Shown here: piece by piece, positions 28,231-37,535 of the stretch
Layout: each line of letters starts with the position of its first letter
Position numbering within the stretch: the stretch's first letter is position 1
Assembly (NCBI GenBank): GCA_021325435.1
Contig: JAJPHE010000138.1
Span: forward strand, 1 to 64,000
Reading direction: 5' to 3'
Length of the DNA stretch: 64,000 nt
DNA from: Actinomycetota bacterium
GTDB lineage: Bacteria > Actinomycetota > Acidimicrobiia > Acidimicrobiales > JAJPHE01
Program-made: the position numbers and the translations under genes
Notes under the pieces: model-generated
What the model was told of the DNA's origin: nothing
Databases searched by the model: none
Seen by the model: the letters and a program-made list of their open reading frames with translations, nothing else

Positions 28231-29344
28231 GTGAATACGGCGGGGCGAGGTCGACACCGTCGGGGTTGTCGAGGTAGCCGTCACCAGCACCGGGCTGACC
28301 GGTGACCCCGTACTGCCACACGACCGTGTTGGTGCGCGGGTCGACGACGACGACGCGATGGTTGCGGTCGTCGTTCATCAGGAAGTCCCCGTTGGGCAGG
28401 GGCAGGGCGAGCGACGGGTGGTCGGGTACGCCGTCGCCCGGTCGAGGCTGGTAGCGCCAGATCAACCGGCCCTGCCCGTCGAAGGTCTCCAGCTGCCCGG
28501 GTGAGGAGTAGTCGACCGTGACGTACACGCCCGGTGACACCTCGTTGGAGTCCGACGGGTAGCTCACCCCCGGGGTGTGCCACGAGCCGTAGATCGTCCC
28601 GTCGACCCCCATCTCGTCCACCCAGGAGCCGTTGATCTCGGTCACCAGGTAGTGACCGTTGGCCATGGGGAACGCCCCGTTCGGGCTACCGAAATGGGCG
28701 GGCGGGTCGTGGCGGCAGGCGTTGGTCGTGGTGCCGTAGATGCGGGCGGGCTGGTGCGACCCCGGGGCGATCAGCATCAACCGGCAGTTCTTGATGTCGG
28801 CGTTGATGATGTAGCCGTCGGGCAGCAGCAGGGCGTCGTCCGGGTTCCACAACTGGTTGGGCCCCGAGCCGTGCACCCCGGGCGTGCCGTAGCGGTAGAC
28901 GATCCGGTGGCTGGCGATGTCGACGACCGAGATGACGAAGTCGTCCTCCTCGGTGGCGATGATCTCCTTGCCGTCCGGCGAGAAGAAGGCGTCGTCGGGG
29001 ACCTTGAACGTCACCCCTCCGGGGAGGTCCTGCGGGCCCCGCGGGAACTGCCAGACCACCCGCCCCTCGGGGTCGACGACGATCAGACGGTTGTTGTCGC
29101 GGTCGGCGATTAGGACCGGTCCGGGCAGGACCGACGGGTCCGAGCTCGCCCGCAGGTGACCCTGAGAGGTCTGGGGGTGGGCGAGGGCGGCGAGGGTCGT
29201 CGCCGGCGCCGTGGACGAGGTGGCGCCCGAAACGGCCGACGAGGAGGTGCTGGAGGAGGACTGGCCCCGGCCAGAGGAGGCGCAGGCGGCGAGCGTGGTC
29301 GCCGCCAGGGCGGCGAGGACCAGAGCCAGGGGACGTCGGGGCAT
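28187..29344 (-). CDS. Lipoprotein with NHL/PQQ-like beta-propeller repeats
   Basis: N-terminal lipobox LAACASS; repeats such as VLIADRDNNRLIVVDPEGRVVWQFP and DDRNHRVVVVDPRTNTVVWQYG. Confidence 0.75.
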   Translation of the reverse strand: MPRRPLALVLAALAATTLAACASSGRGQSSSSTSSSAVSGATSSTAPATTLAALAHPQTSQGHLRASSDPSVLPGPVLIADRDNNRLIVVDPEGRVVWQFPRGPQDLPGGVTFKVPDDAFFSPDGKEIIATEEDDFVISVVDIASHRIVYRYGTPGVHGSGPNQLWNPDDALLLPDGYIINADIKNCRLMLIAPGSHQPARIYGTTTNACRHDPPAHFGSPNGAFPMANGHYLVTEINGSWVDEMGVDGTIYGSWHTPGVSYPSDSNEVSPGVYVTVDYSSPGQLETFDGQGRLIWRYQPRPGDGVPDHPSLALPLPNGDFLMNDDRNHRVVVVDPRTNTVVWQYGVTGQPGAGDGYLDNPDGVDLAPPYSLMIRHARTVGQPTG

Positions 29345-29385
29345 CCGGTCAGGCTAGGGGGCAGCAGGGCCCGCCGGGTGACGCC

Positions 29386-29757
29386 TCAGTCGCGGCGGAA
29401 ACGCTCGCGCAGCCGCTTGCGGGTGTCGCCCAACGCCTCGGACAACCCCTTGGCCCGGATCGAGTTGGACACCTGCTGGAGCCCGGCCCGGCCCATCTTG
29501 CGGGCGTTGGCCTCGAAGACGATGGCGCAGGACAGCATGATCAGGAACCCGAGGAAGCCGATGAGGATGGAGGAAGCGAACGAGGTGACCAGTACGGCGA
29601 GGCCGGCGAGGAACCCCAGGGCCGACCACTTGCAGTTCCGGCCCGCGTGCCGGTACAGAGTCTCGGAGCTGACCTTCCCGTAGAACTCGGGGTCGTTCTC
29701 GTAGAAGCTTCGCTCGATCTCGTGGAGGATCCGCTGTTCGTCCTCGGATAGCGGCAC
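29386..29757 (-). CDS. DUF3040 domain-containing membrane protein
   Basis: VPLSEDEQRILHEIERSFYENDPEF..., two TM segments; GTG start with upstream AAAGGGG. Confidence 0.88.
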   Translation of the reverse strand: MPLSEDEQRILHEIERSFYENDPEFYGKVSSETLYRHAGRNCKWSALGFLAGLAVLVTSFASSILIGFLGFLIMLSCAIVFEANARKMGRAGLQQVSNSIRAKGLSEALGDTRKRLRERFRRD

Positions 29758-29835
29758 TGCCCCACCCCTTTGTTCCCGGGTCCTATACCCGGTCCCGGAG
29801 CCATATTCGCGCACCCCGGGGCCGCCAACAACGCG

Positions 29836-31116
29836 TCATCTGGATCGACCGCCGTCGGGCCCACCTGAGGGCCCCCACTGGGTGTCTCCCTGCCGCTTCA
29901 CGTCGAGGGTGCTTCCTCCTGCGAGCACGGCCGGACCCACGGCCCGGTCACCGAAGCGACGCCGGACCTCATCGACCGCCCGGGCGGCCGCCTCCCAGTC
30001 CCCCGCGCCGGCCGCGTCCAGGCTGAGCTGCTCGGCCTCGGCCTCGGCCAGGCCGGAGACCGACACGCCGAGGAGCCGGACGCCGGGGGTCACGTCGACC
30101 GACTCCAGCAGGGCGGTGGCGGCCCGGCACAATGCCGGGGCCGTGTCCACCGGGGCCGTTTCGGTCCGCGACCGGGTGATGGTCGAGAAGTCGCCGAATC
30201 GGATCTTCACCGTCACCGTCCGACCGCGCAGCCCCGCCGCCCGCAGGCGGGCCGCCACCGCGTCCGACATGCGCACCACCTCACGACGGAGCGGCTCCAT
30301 CTGGTGGTGGTCGTGGGCGTAGGTCTCCTCGTGGCCGATCGACTTGCTCGGTCTGGACGGCTCCACCCGCCGGGCGTCGCGGGCCCAGGCCAGATCGTGC
30401 AGTTGGTGCCCGGCGGCGACTCCGAGGGAGGCCACCAACGACTCGAGGGGCACCCGGGCCAGGTCCCCCACCGTGGACACGCCCATGCGCCGCAAACGTC
30501 GCTCGGTGGCCGGCCCGACGCCCCACAGGGCGGTCACGGGCAGGGGGTGGAGGAAGGAGAGCTCCTCGTCAGGGGCCACGACGACCACCCCGGGTCCGGG
30601 TTGCGGACCGGTCGGGGTCGGTCGGGGCTTGGCTGCCCTCGACGCCAGCTTGGCCAGCATCTTGTTCCGGGCCACCCCCACCGAGCAGTCAAGGCCCGCC
30701 TCGTCACGCACCCGCTGGCGGATGACCGAGGCCACGGCCGCCCCGTCGCCGAAGAGCCGGCGGGCCCCGGACACGTCGAGGAACGCCTCGTCGAGGGCCA
30801 CCCCTTCGACCAGTGGGGTGATCGATGTGAACACGGCATGGATGCGTCGACTGGCCTCCGTGTAGTCGTCGAACCGCCCGGCCAGGAAGACGGCATGGGG
30901 GCAGAGGCGACGGGCCCGGGCGGTCGGCATGGCCGAGTGGATTCCGTAGGCCCGGGCCTCGTAGGAGCACGACGCCACCACGCCCCGGTCCCCGGTGCCG
31001 CCGACCACCACCGGCCGACCGGCGAGCGACGGGTCGCGCCTCACCTCCACCGCCACATAGAAGGCGTCCATGTCCACGTGGAGGACGGACGGGGTTCCGT
31101 CGGCAGCCGCGCTCAC
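29836..31116 (-). CDS. dinB: Y-family DNA polymerase (DinB / Pol IV-like), copy 1
   Basis: VLHVDMDAFYVAVEVRRDPSLAGRPVVVGG, SYEARAYGIHSAMPTARARRLCP, GVALDEAFLDVSGARRLFG, SVGVARNKMLAKLAS. Confidence 0.95.
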   Translation of the reverse strand: MSAAADGTPSVLHVDMDAFYVAVEVRRDPSLAGRPVVVGGTGDRGVVASCSYEARAYGIHSAMPTARARRLCPHAVFLAGRFDDYTEASRRIHAVFTSITPLVEGVALDEAFLDVSGARRLFGDGAAVASVIRQRVRDEAGLDCSVGVARNKMLAKLASRAAKPRPTPTGPQPGPGVVVVAPDEELSFLHPLPVTALWGVGPATERRLRRMGVSTVGDLARVPLESLVASLGVAAGHQLHDLAWARDARRVEPSRPSKSIGHEETYAHDHHQMEPLRREVVRMSDAVAARLRAAGLRGRTVTVKIRFGDFSTITRSRTETAPVDTAPALCRAATALLESVDVTPGVRLLGVSVSGLAEAEAEQLSLDAAGAGDWEAAARAVDEVRRRFGDRAVGPAVLAGGSTLDVKRQGDTQWGPSGGPDGGRSR

Positions 31117-31628
31117 GGGTCCGCGCCCTGACGGACCACCCGGACACCCGATTGGCGGCTGCCTTCCACCCGGTAGCGGTAGCGGCGGGCGTCGACCCAG
31201 CGCTCGACCAGCCAGGCGCCCAGCGGCTCGCGCACCCACTGCTGGCAGGAGGCCAGCGTCTCCTCGAGGGCCTCGGCCGGCACGAAGCGAGCGTCGACCA
31301 CGATCCCGTCGGGGTCGGCGGGGGCCAGCCGCCCGGTGAACGACACGGCCCGGTGGACCTCCACCCGCAGCCGCCAGCCCATCTCGGCCGCCTCCGCCTC
31401 CACCTCGTAGACCGGACCCTCCCATTCGAGGACGCGGATGCCGGTCTCCTCCTCCACCTCGCGGGTGAGCCCGTCGCGCACGCTCTCCCCCTCCGCCACC
31501 TCGATCACCCCGCCGGGCGGCGACCAGTCGAGCGAACCGTCGCGGCGGCGGTTCTGCACCAGCAGGATGGCGGCGTCGACCTCAACCAGGCCGCCGGCCA
31601 CGAGCCACTCGCGCATCGGCGCGCTCAT
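31113..31628 (-). CDS. NUDIX hydrolase
   Basis: GGVIEVAEGESVRDGLTREVEEETGI NUDIX box (GX5EX7REUXEEXGU). Confidence 0.93.
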   Translation of the reverse strand: MSAPMREWLVAGGLVEVDAAILLVQNRRRDGSLDWSPPGGVIEVAEGESVRDGLTREVEEETGIRVLEWEGPVYEVEAEAAEMGWRLRVEVHRAVSFTGRLAPADPDGIVVDARFVPAEALEETLASCQQWVREPLGAWLVERWVDARRYRYRVEGSRQSGVRVVRQGADP

Positions 31629-32332
31629 GCCAGCTTGAGCCGGCGGAAGCCCTCGGCGAAGGCCACCCCGGCCTGCCGGCCCGCCTCCTCGGCCCGCTGG
31701 GCCACCACGCCCCGCAGCCACTCGCCCGGCTCGGCGAGCTGGCTGGCGTGGCACATCAGGGCGGCGATCTTGGCGTCGATGCTGGAGCTGACGTCCACCC
31801 AGACGTCGGGGGTCATGGCGCCGGACAGGTAGACGGTCGCCACCTGGTGGGCCGGGCCGGCCTCGGGGAAGTAGTGGGGCTGGGCCGCCGCCGGCGACAC
31901 CGCGTCGAGCGTCGCCCACCCGACGGTCCGGTGATCGCGGTGGTTGAAGTAGTGCTCGCCGAAGAACACCGAGGTGGGATCAGGGCACACCACCACCTCG
32001 GGCCGGACCCGGCGCACCAGACAGACGATCTCGTGGACGAGTTGACGCTCGTCGTACAGCTCACCGTCGGGATGACCCAGGAGATGGTGGTCGGCGACCC
32101 CGAGGGTGCGGCCGGCCTCGGCCACCTCGCCGGCCCGCCGCCGCGAGAGCTCCGCCGGGTCGACGTCGGGGTCGGAGGAGCCCTTGTCCCCCGAAGTGCA
32201 GATCACCACATCGACCCGACACCCGTCCGCCGCCCAACGGGCCAGGGTGCCGCCACAGGAGACCTCGGGGTCGTCGGGGTGGGCGTAGACGGCGAGGGCG
32301 CTGGCCGGGGTGCGGCTGACGAGCTCGGCCAC
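31625..32332 (-). CDS. PIG-L/LmbE family deacetylase
   Basis: ALAVYAHPDDPEVSCGGTLARWAADG (AHPDD), FFGEHYFNHRDHRTVG. Confidence 0.93.
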   Translation of the reverse strand: MAELVSRTPASALAVYAHPDDPEVSCGGTLARWAADGCRVDVVICTSGDKGSSDPDVDPAELSRRRAGEVAEAGRTLGVADHHLLGHPDGELYDERQLVHEIVCLVRRVRPEVVVCPDPTSVFFGEHYFNHRDHRTVGWATLDAVSPAAAQPHYFPEAGPAHQVATVYLSGAMTPDVWVDVSSSIDAKIAALMCHASQLAEPGEWLRGVVAQRAEEAGRQAGVAFAEGFRRLKLA

Positions 32333-32373
32333 CTAGGGAGCGTAACGGCCGCCCGGGCGGCCCAGGGGCTTCC

Positions 32374-33393
32374 TCACGGTGCTGCCGGCAGCGCCTTGAC
32401 CGCTCGCTCGAGGCCCTCGTCGTCGACGTCGTGGTGGGTGACCAGCCGCACCACCCCCGGCGCGATGGTTCCGGCCCGGACGCCGTGCTCCTCGAGATGG
32501 GCGAGCAGCCTCCGGGGGGAGGGGTGGGTGAAGGTGACGATGTTGGTCTGGACGCGGCGGGGGTCGCAGCCGGCGTCGGGCCACCGCTCGGCTACCGCCT
32601 CGGCCAGCCGGGCCGCCCGGGCGTGGTCCTCCCCGAGGCGGCCGGTCATGCGCTCGAGGGCGACCAGTCCGGCGGCGGCGATCACACCGGCCTGGCGCAT
32701 GCCCCCGCCCAGCGCGGCCCGGACACCCCGGGCCTCGGCGATCAGGTCCGCCGGCCCGGCCAGGAGCGAACCTACCGGCGCGCACAGCCCCTTGGAGAGA
32801 CAGCACATGACGGTCGTGGCGGTGGAGGCGAAGTCGGCTGCCGTCACCCCCGTGGCCGCTTCAGCGTGGAACAGGCGGGCCCCGTCCATGTGCACCGGCA
32901 GGCCACCACCGGCGGCGGCGAGCCTCTGCAGCGCGGGCAGGGGCCAGGGCGCCCCGTCGGCGGCCATGTGGGTGTTCTCCACGCAGACGAGGCTGGGGCG
33001 GGGCTGGTGATGGGCGACGGCCTCCAGCGCCCACGAGACAGCCTCGGGGTCGATGGTGCCGTCGGTGTCGTCGACCGGGTGGAACTGCACGGCGGCGTTG
33101 CGGGCACCGGCCCCGTTCTCGTAGGCGACCACGTGCTGGCGGCGGCCGGCGACGACCGTGGTGCCGGGGGTCGTCAGCAGGCGCAGGGCGATCTGGTTGC
33201 CCATGGTTCCCGACGGCACGAACAGCGCCGCCGCCTTACCGACCCGCTCGGCAAAGCGCTCCTGGAGGCGGTTGACGGTCGGGTCCTCGCCGTAGACGTC
33301 GTCGCCCACCTCGGCGTCCGCCATGGCCCGGCGCATCTCGGGAGTCGGGCGCGTGACCGTGTCCGAGCGCAGGTCCACCAAGCCGTCACCCAC
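32374..33393 (-). CDS. Low-specificity L-threonine aldolase-like PLP enzyme
   Basis: [86 protein letters not shown] start at 33393. Confidence 0.93.
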   Translation of the reverse strand: MGDGLVDLRSDTVTRPTPEMRRAMADAEVGDDVYGEDPTVNRLQERFAERVGKAAALFVPSGTMGNQIALRLLTTPGTTVVAGRRQHVVAYENGAGARNAAVQFHPVDDTDGTIDPEAVSWALEAVAHHQPRPSLVCVENTHMAADGAPWPLPALQRLAAAGGGLPVHMDGARLFHAEAATGVTAADFASTATTVMCCLSKGLCAPVGSLLAGPADLIAEARGVRAALGGGMRQAGVIAAAGLVALERMTGRLGEDHARAARLAEAVAERWPDAGCDPRRVQTNIVTFTHPSPRRLLAHLEEHGVRAGTIAPGVVRLVTHHDVDDEGLERAVKALPAAP

Positions 33394-33420
33394 CCGCCCA
33401 CCGTACCCAGCGGGTAGACC

Positions 33421-34254
33421 GTGCCCGTGACCGACACCGCCGTCCCGTCCGCCGCCCAGCTCCTCGACCTCGCCGTCGAGGCGGCGACCGCCGCCGGCAA
33501 GATGCTCCGCGCTTCCAGCGCGGCCGGGCCGACGACGGTCGGCGCCAAGAGCTCGCGCACGGACCTGGTCAGCGACCTCGACCGGGCCAGCGAGGAGCTG
33601 ATCGTGGAGCACATCCGGGCCCACCGGCCCCACGACTCCTTCCTCGGGGAGGAGGGCGGCGCCGCCGGCGGCGCCGCCCGGGTGCGGTGGGTCATCGACC
33701 CCCTCGATGGGACCGTCAACTTCCTCTACGGCCTTCCGGTGTGGGCGGTGTCGGTCGCCGCCGAGGTGGACGGGCGCACGGTGGCGGGGGTCGTCCACCA
33801 CCCGCCCGGCGGCGAGACGTTCACCGCCGCCTTGGGGGGCGGTGCCCGCTGCAATGGCCGTCAGCTGCGGGTCGGGAGCGCCGACGAGCTCGCCCTGGCC
33901 CTGGTGGCGACCGGCTTCGCCTACGCCGCCTCGACCCGGGTGCGCCAGGCCGAGGCGCTGCCGGTACTACTCGGCTCGGTGCGCGACATCCGCCGGGCCG
34001 GCGCCGCCGCCCTCGACCTGTGCTGGGTGGCCGCCGGGCGGGTCGACGCCTACTTCGAGACCGGCACCCATGTGTGGGATCGGGCGGCCGGGGCGCTGAT
34101 CGCCGAAGAGGCCGGTGCCTGGGTGGGGGGCCTCGACGGGGGGCCGGCGTCCGACGCCATGGTGGTGGCGGCCAACCCTGGCCTCGCCGGGAGGCTGCGC
34201 CGGCTGCTGCTCGAGGCCGGGGCGGGGTGGGTGCTCGCCGCCGAGGAGCCTTAG
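33421..34254 (+). CDS. Inositol monophosphatase family protein
   Basis: [55 protein letters not shown]. Confidence 0.93.
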   Translation: MPVTDTAVPSAAQLLDLAVEAATAAGKMLRASSAAGPTTVGAKSSRTDLVSDLDRASEELIVEHIRAHRPHDSFLGEEGGAAGGAARVRWVIDPLDGTVNFLYGLPVWAVSVAAEVDGRTVAGVVHHPPGGETFTAALGGGARCNGRQLRVGSADELALALVATGFAYAASTRVRQAEALPVLLGSVRDIRRAGAAALDLCWVAAGRVDAYFETGTHVWDRAAGALIAEEAGAWVGGLDGGPASDAMVVAANPGLAGRLRRLLLEAGAGWVLAAEEP

Positions 34255-35609
34255 GCCGGCTCGAGGCCGAGGAAGGCAGCCACCCGGGCGCGACGGACCT
34301 TGCCGGTGCCCGTGCGGGGCAGGTCGTCGACGACGTAGATGTCCTTCGGGCGCTTGTAACCAGCCAAGGAGACAGCCGCCCTCCGCCGCAGCTCCTCCGG
34401 ATCGGCTGAGCCGATGACGGCGGCGCACACCCGCTGACCCCACCGGGCGTCGGCCACGCCGAACACGGCGATCTCCACCACCCCGGGCACAGACGACAGA
34501 GCGGCTTCGACCTCGGCGGGGTAGACGTTCACTCCGCCGCTGATGATCAGGTCGTCGCGCCGACCGTCGACCCACAGGTAGCCGTCGTCGTCGAGCCGGC
34601 CCAGGTCGCCAACGGAGAAGGCCCTGGCGCCTCCGGGCCGGCCCCGCCAGGCCGACGCCGTCTTGTCGTCGTCGCGCCAGTACGAGAAGGCGGCGAAACT
34701 CGGGGCCTCGCACCAGATCACCCCGTCCTCCACCTCGAGGCGGCGCCCGGGGCGGGCCCGGCCCACGGTGCCGGGGCGGGCTAGCCACTCCTCGGGTGAG
34801 CACACGGTGAACTGGCCTTCGGTCGAGCCGTAGAACTCCCAGACCGCCCCGGCGGGGAACCGGTCCATGACCTCGCGTTTCAACGACCCGGGGCAGGGCT
34901 CCCCGGCGTGGGCCAGCAGCCGGAACGACGACAGGTCGGCTCCGTCGAGCGCCGCCGGACCGTCGGCTGAGGCGGTGAGCCGTTGCAGGTGGGTCGGCAC
35001 CATGAACGCGGTGGTGGGCTGATGGGTATTGACGACGTCAACAACCGCGGCGGGGTCGAAGCGGCCGAGGACGACCACCGAGCCGCCCCGCAGCAGGACC
35101 GCCGTGCTGAACCGCAGCGGCGCCGAGTGGTACAGGGGCGAGCACACCAGGTGGACGTCGTCGGCGCCGAAACCCCACAGGTCGGCCTCATCGGCGAACA
35201 GGGCCACGGCGTCCTCGTCGGACAGGACGCCCGACCACACCCCCTTGGGCCGCCCCGTCGTACCGGAGGTGTAGTGCATCGGGCGGCACCGAGGGACCTC
35301 GGCGAGATCGTCGGGCGGCCCTTCGAGCAGGTCGGCGAGGGCGGCCCGGCTGTCGACCACGGCAGCCGGATCGGCGTCGTCGATGAGCTCGGCCATCTCG
35401 GCGGGGGTGAGCGCCGGGTTGAGCATGACCGGCACGATGCCGGCGCGCGCCGCGCCGATGGCGGCCGACAGCAGTTCGGCGCAGGCCGGAACGGCCAGGA
35501 CCATCCGGTCGCCAGCCCGGAGCCCGGCGGCGCGGAGGGACCCGGCGACCCGGCGTTGCTGGGCCTCGGAGGTGCCAGCGTCGAGCCGCTGGGTGGAGAC
35601 CTCGGTCAA
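34251..35609 (-). CDS. AMP-dependent acyl-CoA synthetase/ligase
   Basis: MHYTSGTTGRPKGVWSG, WEFYGSTEGQFTVC, DLGRLDDDGYLWVDGRRDDLIISGGVNVYPAEVEAAL, VVDDLPRTGTGKVRRARV. Confidence 0.93.
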   Translation of the reverse strand: MTEVSTQRLDAGTSEAQQRRVAGSLRAAGLRAGDRMVLAVPACAELLSAAIGAARAGIVPVMLNPALTPAEMAELIDDADPAAVVDSRAALADLLEGPPDDLAEVPRCRPMHYTSGTTGRPKGVWSGVLSDEDAVALFADEADLWGFGADDVHLVCSPLYHSAPLRFSTAVLLRGGSVVVLGRFDPAAVVDVVNTHQPTTAFMVPTHLQRLTASADGPAALDGADLSSFRLLAHAGEPCPGSLKREVMDRFPAGAVWEFYGSTEGQFTVCSPEEWLARPGTVGRARPGRRLEVEDGVIWCEAPSFAAFSYWRDDDKTASAWRGRPGGARAFSVGDLGRLDDDGYLWVDGRRDDLIISGGVNVYPAEVEAALSSVPGVVEIAVFGVADARWGQRVCAAVIGSADPEELRRRAAVSLAGYKRPKDIYVVDDLPRTGTGKVRRARVAAFLGLEPA

Positions 35610-35619
35610 GCGGTGGGGG

Positions 35620-36651
35620 TCACCCGGTGAAGATCTCGGCCACGTCGCGGTACAGCGACGGGTCGATCGTCTTCAGCTCGGACACACCCTCGGCGAGCGG
35701 CACCCGGATGATGCGGCCGGCGTCGAGGGCGACCATGGTGCCGAACTCGCCGTCGTGAACGGCGTCGATGGCCGCCACCCCGAACCTGGTAGCCAGCACC
35801 CGGTCGAAGGCGGTCGGTGTCCCTCCACGCTGCACGTGCCCGAGGATGGTCACCCGCGACTCGAACCCGGTGCGCTTCTCGATCTCGATCGCCAGCTGGT
35901 TGCCGATGCCGCCGAGGCGCTCGTGGCCGAACTGGTCGACCTCACCGGACGCGACAGCGATGGTGCCCTCCTTGGGCCGGGCTCCTTCGGCGACCACCAC
36001 GATCGACGCGTAACGGCCCTTGGCGTGACGGGCCTGCAGCTTGCGGCAGACCTCGTCCACGTCGAAGGGCTCCTCGGGCACGATGATCTCGGCGTCTCCG
36101 CCGGCGATGCCGGCGTAGGTGGCGATCCAGCCGGCGTGGCGGCCCATCACCTCACAGACGATCACCCGATCGTGGGACTCCGCCGTGGTGTGCAAGCGGT
36201 CGATGGCGTCGGTGGCGATCTGTACTGCCGTGTGGAACCCGAAGGTGACCTCGGTGGCGGACAGGTCGTTGTCGATCGTCTTTGGCACTCCGACGACCGA
36301 CACGCCCTCGCCCGCCAGCTTGTTCGCCACGCCGAGGGTGTCCTCGCCGCCGATGGCCACCAGGGCGTCGACCCGCTCCTTCTCGAGGGTGGCCAGGGCC
36401 TTGGTCACCCCGCCGTCGACCTTGTAGGGGTTGGTGCGCGAGGTGCCGAGGATGGTTCCGCCTCGCGGCAGGATTCCCCGGCACCGCTCCACGTCGAGGG
36501 GGATGGTGCGACCTTCGATCACCCCCCGCCACCCGTCGGCGAAGCCGACGAGGTCATAGCCGTAGTGCACCTCACCCTTGCGCACCACGGCCCGGATCAC
36601 CGCGTTGAGGCCGGGGCAGTCCCCGCCCCCGGTTAGGACGCCTACCCGCAC
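35620..36651 (-). CDS. 6-phosphofructokinase with PPi-dependent-type signature
   Basis: VRVGVLTGGGDCPGLNAVIRAVV, ALVAIGGEDTLGVANKL, VVGVPKTIDNDLSATEVTFGFHTAV, VMGRHAGWIA; GTG start at 36651. Confidence 0.93.
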   Translation of the reverse strand: MRVGVLTGGGDCPGLNAVIRAVVRKGEVHYGYDLVGFADGWRGVIEGRTIPLDVERCRGILPRGGTILGTSRTNPYKVDGGVTKALATLEKERVDALVAIGGEDTLGVANKLAGEGVSVVGVPKTIDNDLSATEVTFGFHTAVQIATDAIDRLHTTAESHDRVIVCEVMGRHAGWIATYAGIAGGDAEIIVPEEPFDVDEVCRKLQARHAKGRYASIVVVAEGARPKEGTIAVASGEVDQFGHERLGGIGNQLAIEIEKRTGFESRVTILGHVQRGGTPTAFDRVLATRFGVAAIDAVHDGEFGTMVALDAGRIIRVPLAEGVSELKTIDPSLYRDVAEIFTG

Positions 36652-36652
36652 G

Positions 36653-36778
36653 TCAGCCGGCGGGGGTGGCGGTGCGTCGCTGCTCGGCGTGCTCCTCGCG
36701 CTTGCGCCGATCGCGTTGCTTCTTCTTCCTGATCCGGTCCTTGCGCCAGCGGACCTTGGAAAGCGCGCCTCTGCCCAT
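36653..36778 (-). CDS. 41-codon highly basic small ORF
   Basis: Hand translation of 36778 to 36653: MGRGALSKVRWRKDRIRKKKQRDRRKREEHAEQRRTATPAG*. The TGA is 1 nt before the PFK GTG. Confidence 0.5.
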   Translation of the reverse strand: MGRGALSKVRWRKDRIRKKKQRDRRKREEHAEQRRTATPAG

Positions 36779-36797
36779 CGCGCCAAGCTACTGCGCG

Positions 36798-37535
36798 GTG
36801 CGCCAGATCGATCTCAACAGTGACCTGGGCGAGGGAGGGCCCGCCGACCCCGCCCTCCTGCACGTCGTGACCAGCGCCAACGTGGCCTGTGGCTTCCACG
36901 CCGGCGACCCGGCGACCATGGCGGCCACGGTCGTCGCCGCCGTCGCCTCCGGGGTGACGGTCGGCGCCCACCCCTCCTACGCCGATCGCGAGGGGTTCGG
37001 CCGCCGCCCCCTGGACGTGGCCCCGGAGCAGCTGGCCGCCGAGCTCGCCTACCAAGTGGGGGCCCTCGAGGGGATCGCCCGGGCCGCCGGCGGCCGGGTG
37101 GCCTATGTCAAACCCCACGGGGCGCTGTACAACCAGGCGGCGGTGGACCGGGGGCTGGCCGGCGCCGTCGTCGACGCCGTCCTGCCCTTCGGGCTTCCTC
37201 TTCTCTGCCCGCCAGTCTCGGAGCTGGCGGCGGCGGCCGACGGGGCCGGGCTGGAGGTGGTGGGCGAGTGCTTCGCCGACCGGCTCTACGCGCCGGACGG
37301 GACCCTCGTCCCCCGCGACCGTCCCGGCGCCGTCCTCCACGACCCCGACCGCGTCGTGGCCCAGGCCCTCGGCCTCGCCCTGGGCGGCAAGGTCACCGCG
37401 GTCGACGGCTCGGACATCGACCTGCAGGCGGCCTCGATCTGCGTCCACGGCGACACCCCGGGCGCTCTGGAGCTGGCCCGCCGGGTGAGGGCGGCGCTGG
37501 AGGACGCGGGCGTCACCGTGCGTCCCTTCGCGTGA
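36798..37535 (+). CDS. pxpA: 5-oxoprolinase subunit A (LamB/YcsF family)
   Basis: MRQIDLNSDLGEGGPADPALLHVVTSANVACGFHAGDPATM...VTVGAHPSYADREGFGRRPL...VAYVKPHGALYNQA; GTG at 36798. Confidence 0.95.
   Translation: MRQIDLNSDLGEGGPADPALLHVVTSANVACGFHAGDPATMAATVVAAVASGVTVGAHPSYADREGFGRRPLDVAPEQLAAELAYQVGALEGIARAAGGRVAYVKPHGALYNQAAVDRGLAGAVVDAVLPFGLPLLCPPVSELAAAADGAGLEVVGECFADRLYAPDGTLVPRDRPGAVLHDPDRVVAQALGLALGGKVTAVDGSDIDLQAASICVHGDTPGALELARRVRAALEDAGVTVRPFA

Noticed and set aside
31100-31160. LexA box for the first dinB
   Set aside because: No CGAAC-N4-GTTCG or one-mismatch version seen near this start.
32374-33801. Long minus-strand ORF extending the threonine aldolase N-terminus over the IMPase gene
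   Set aside because: The first ~135 residues are antisense to the convincing IMPase gene and homology-like sequence starts at [14 protein letters not shown] 33393 is a better start.
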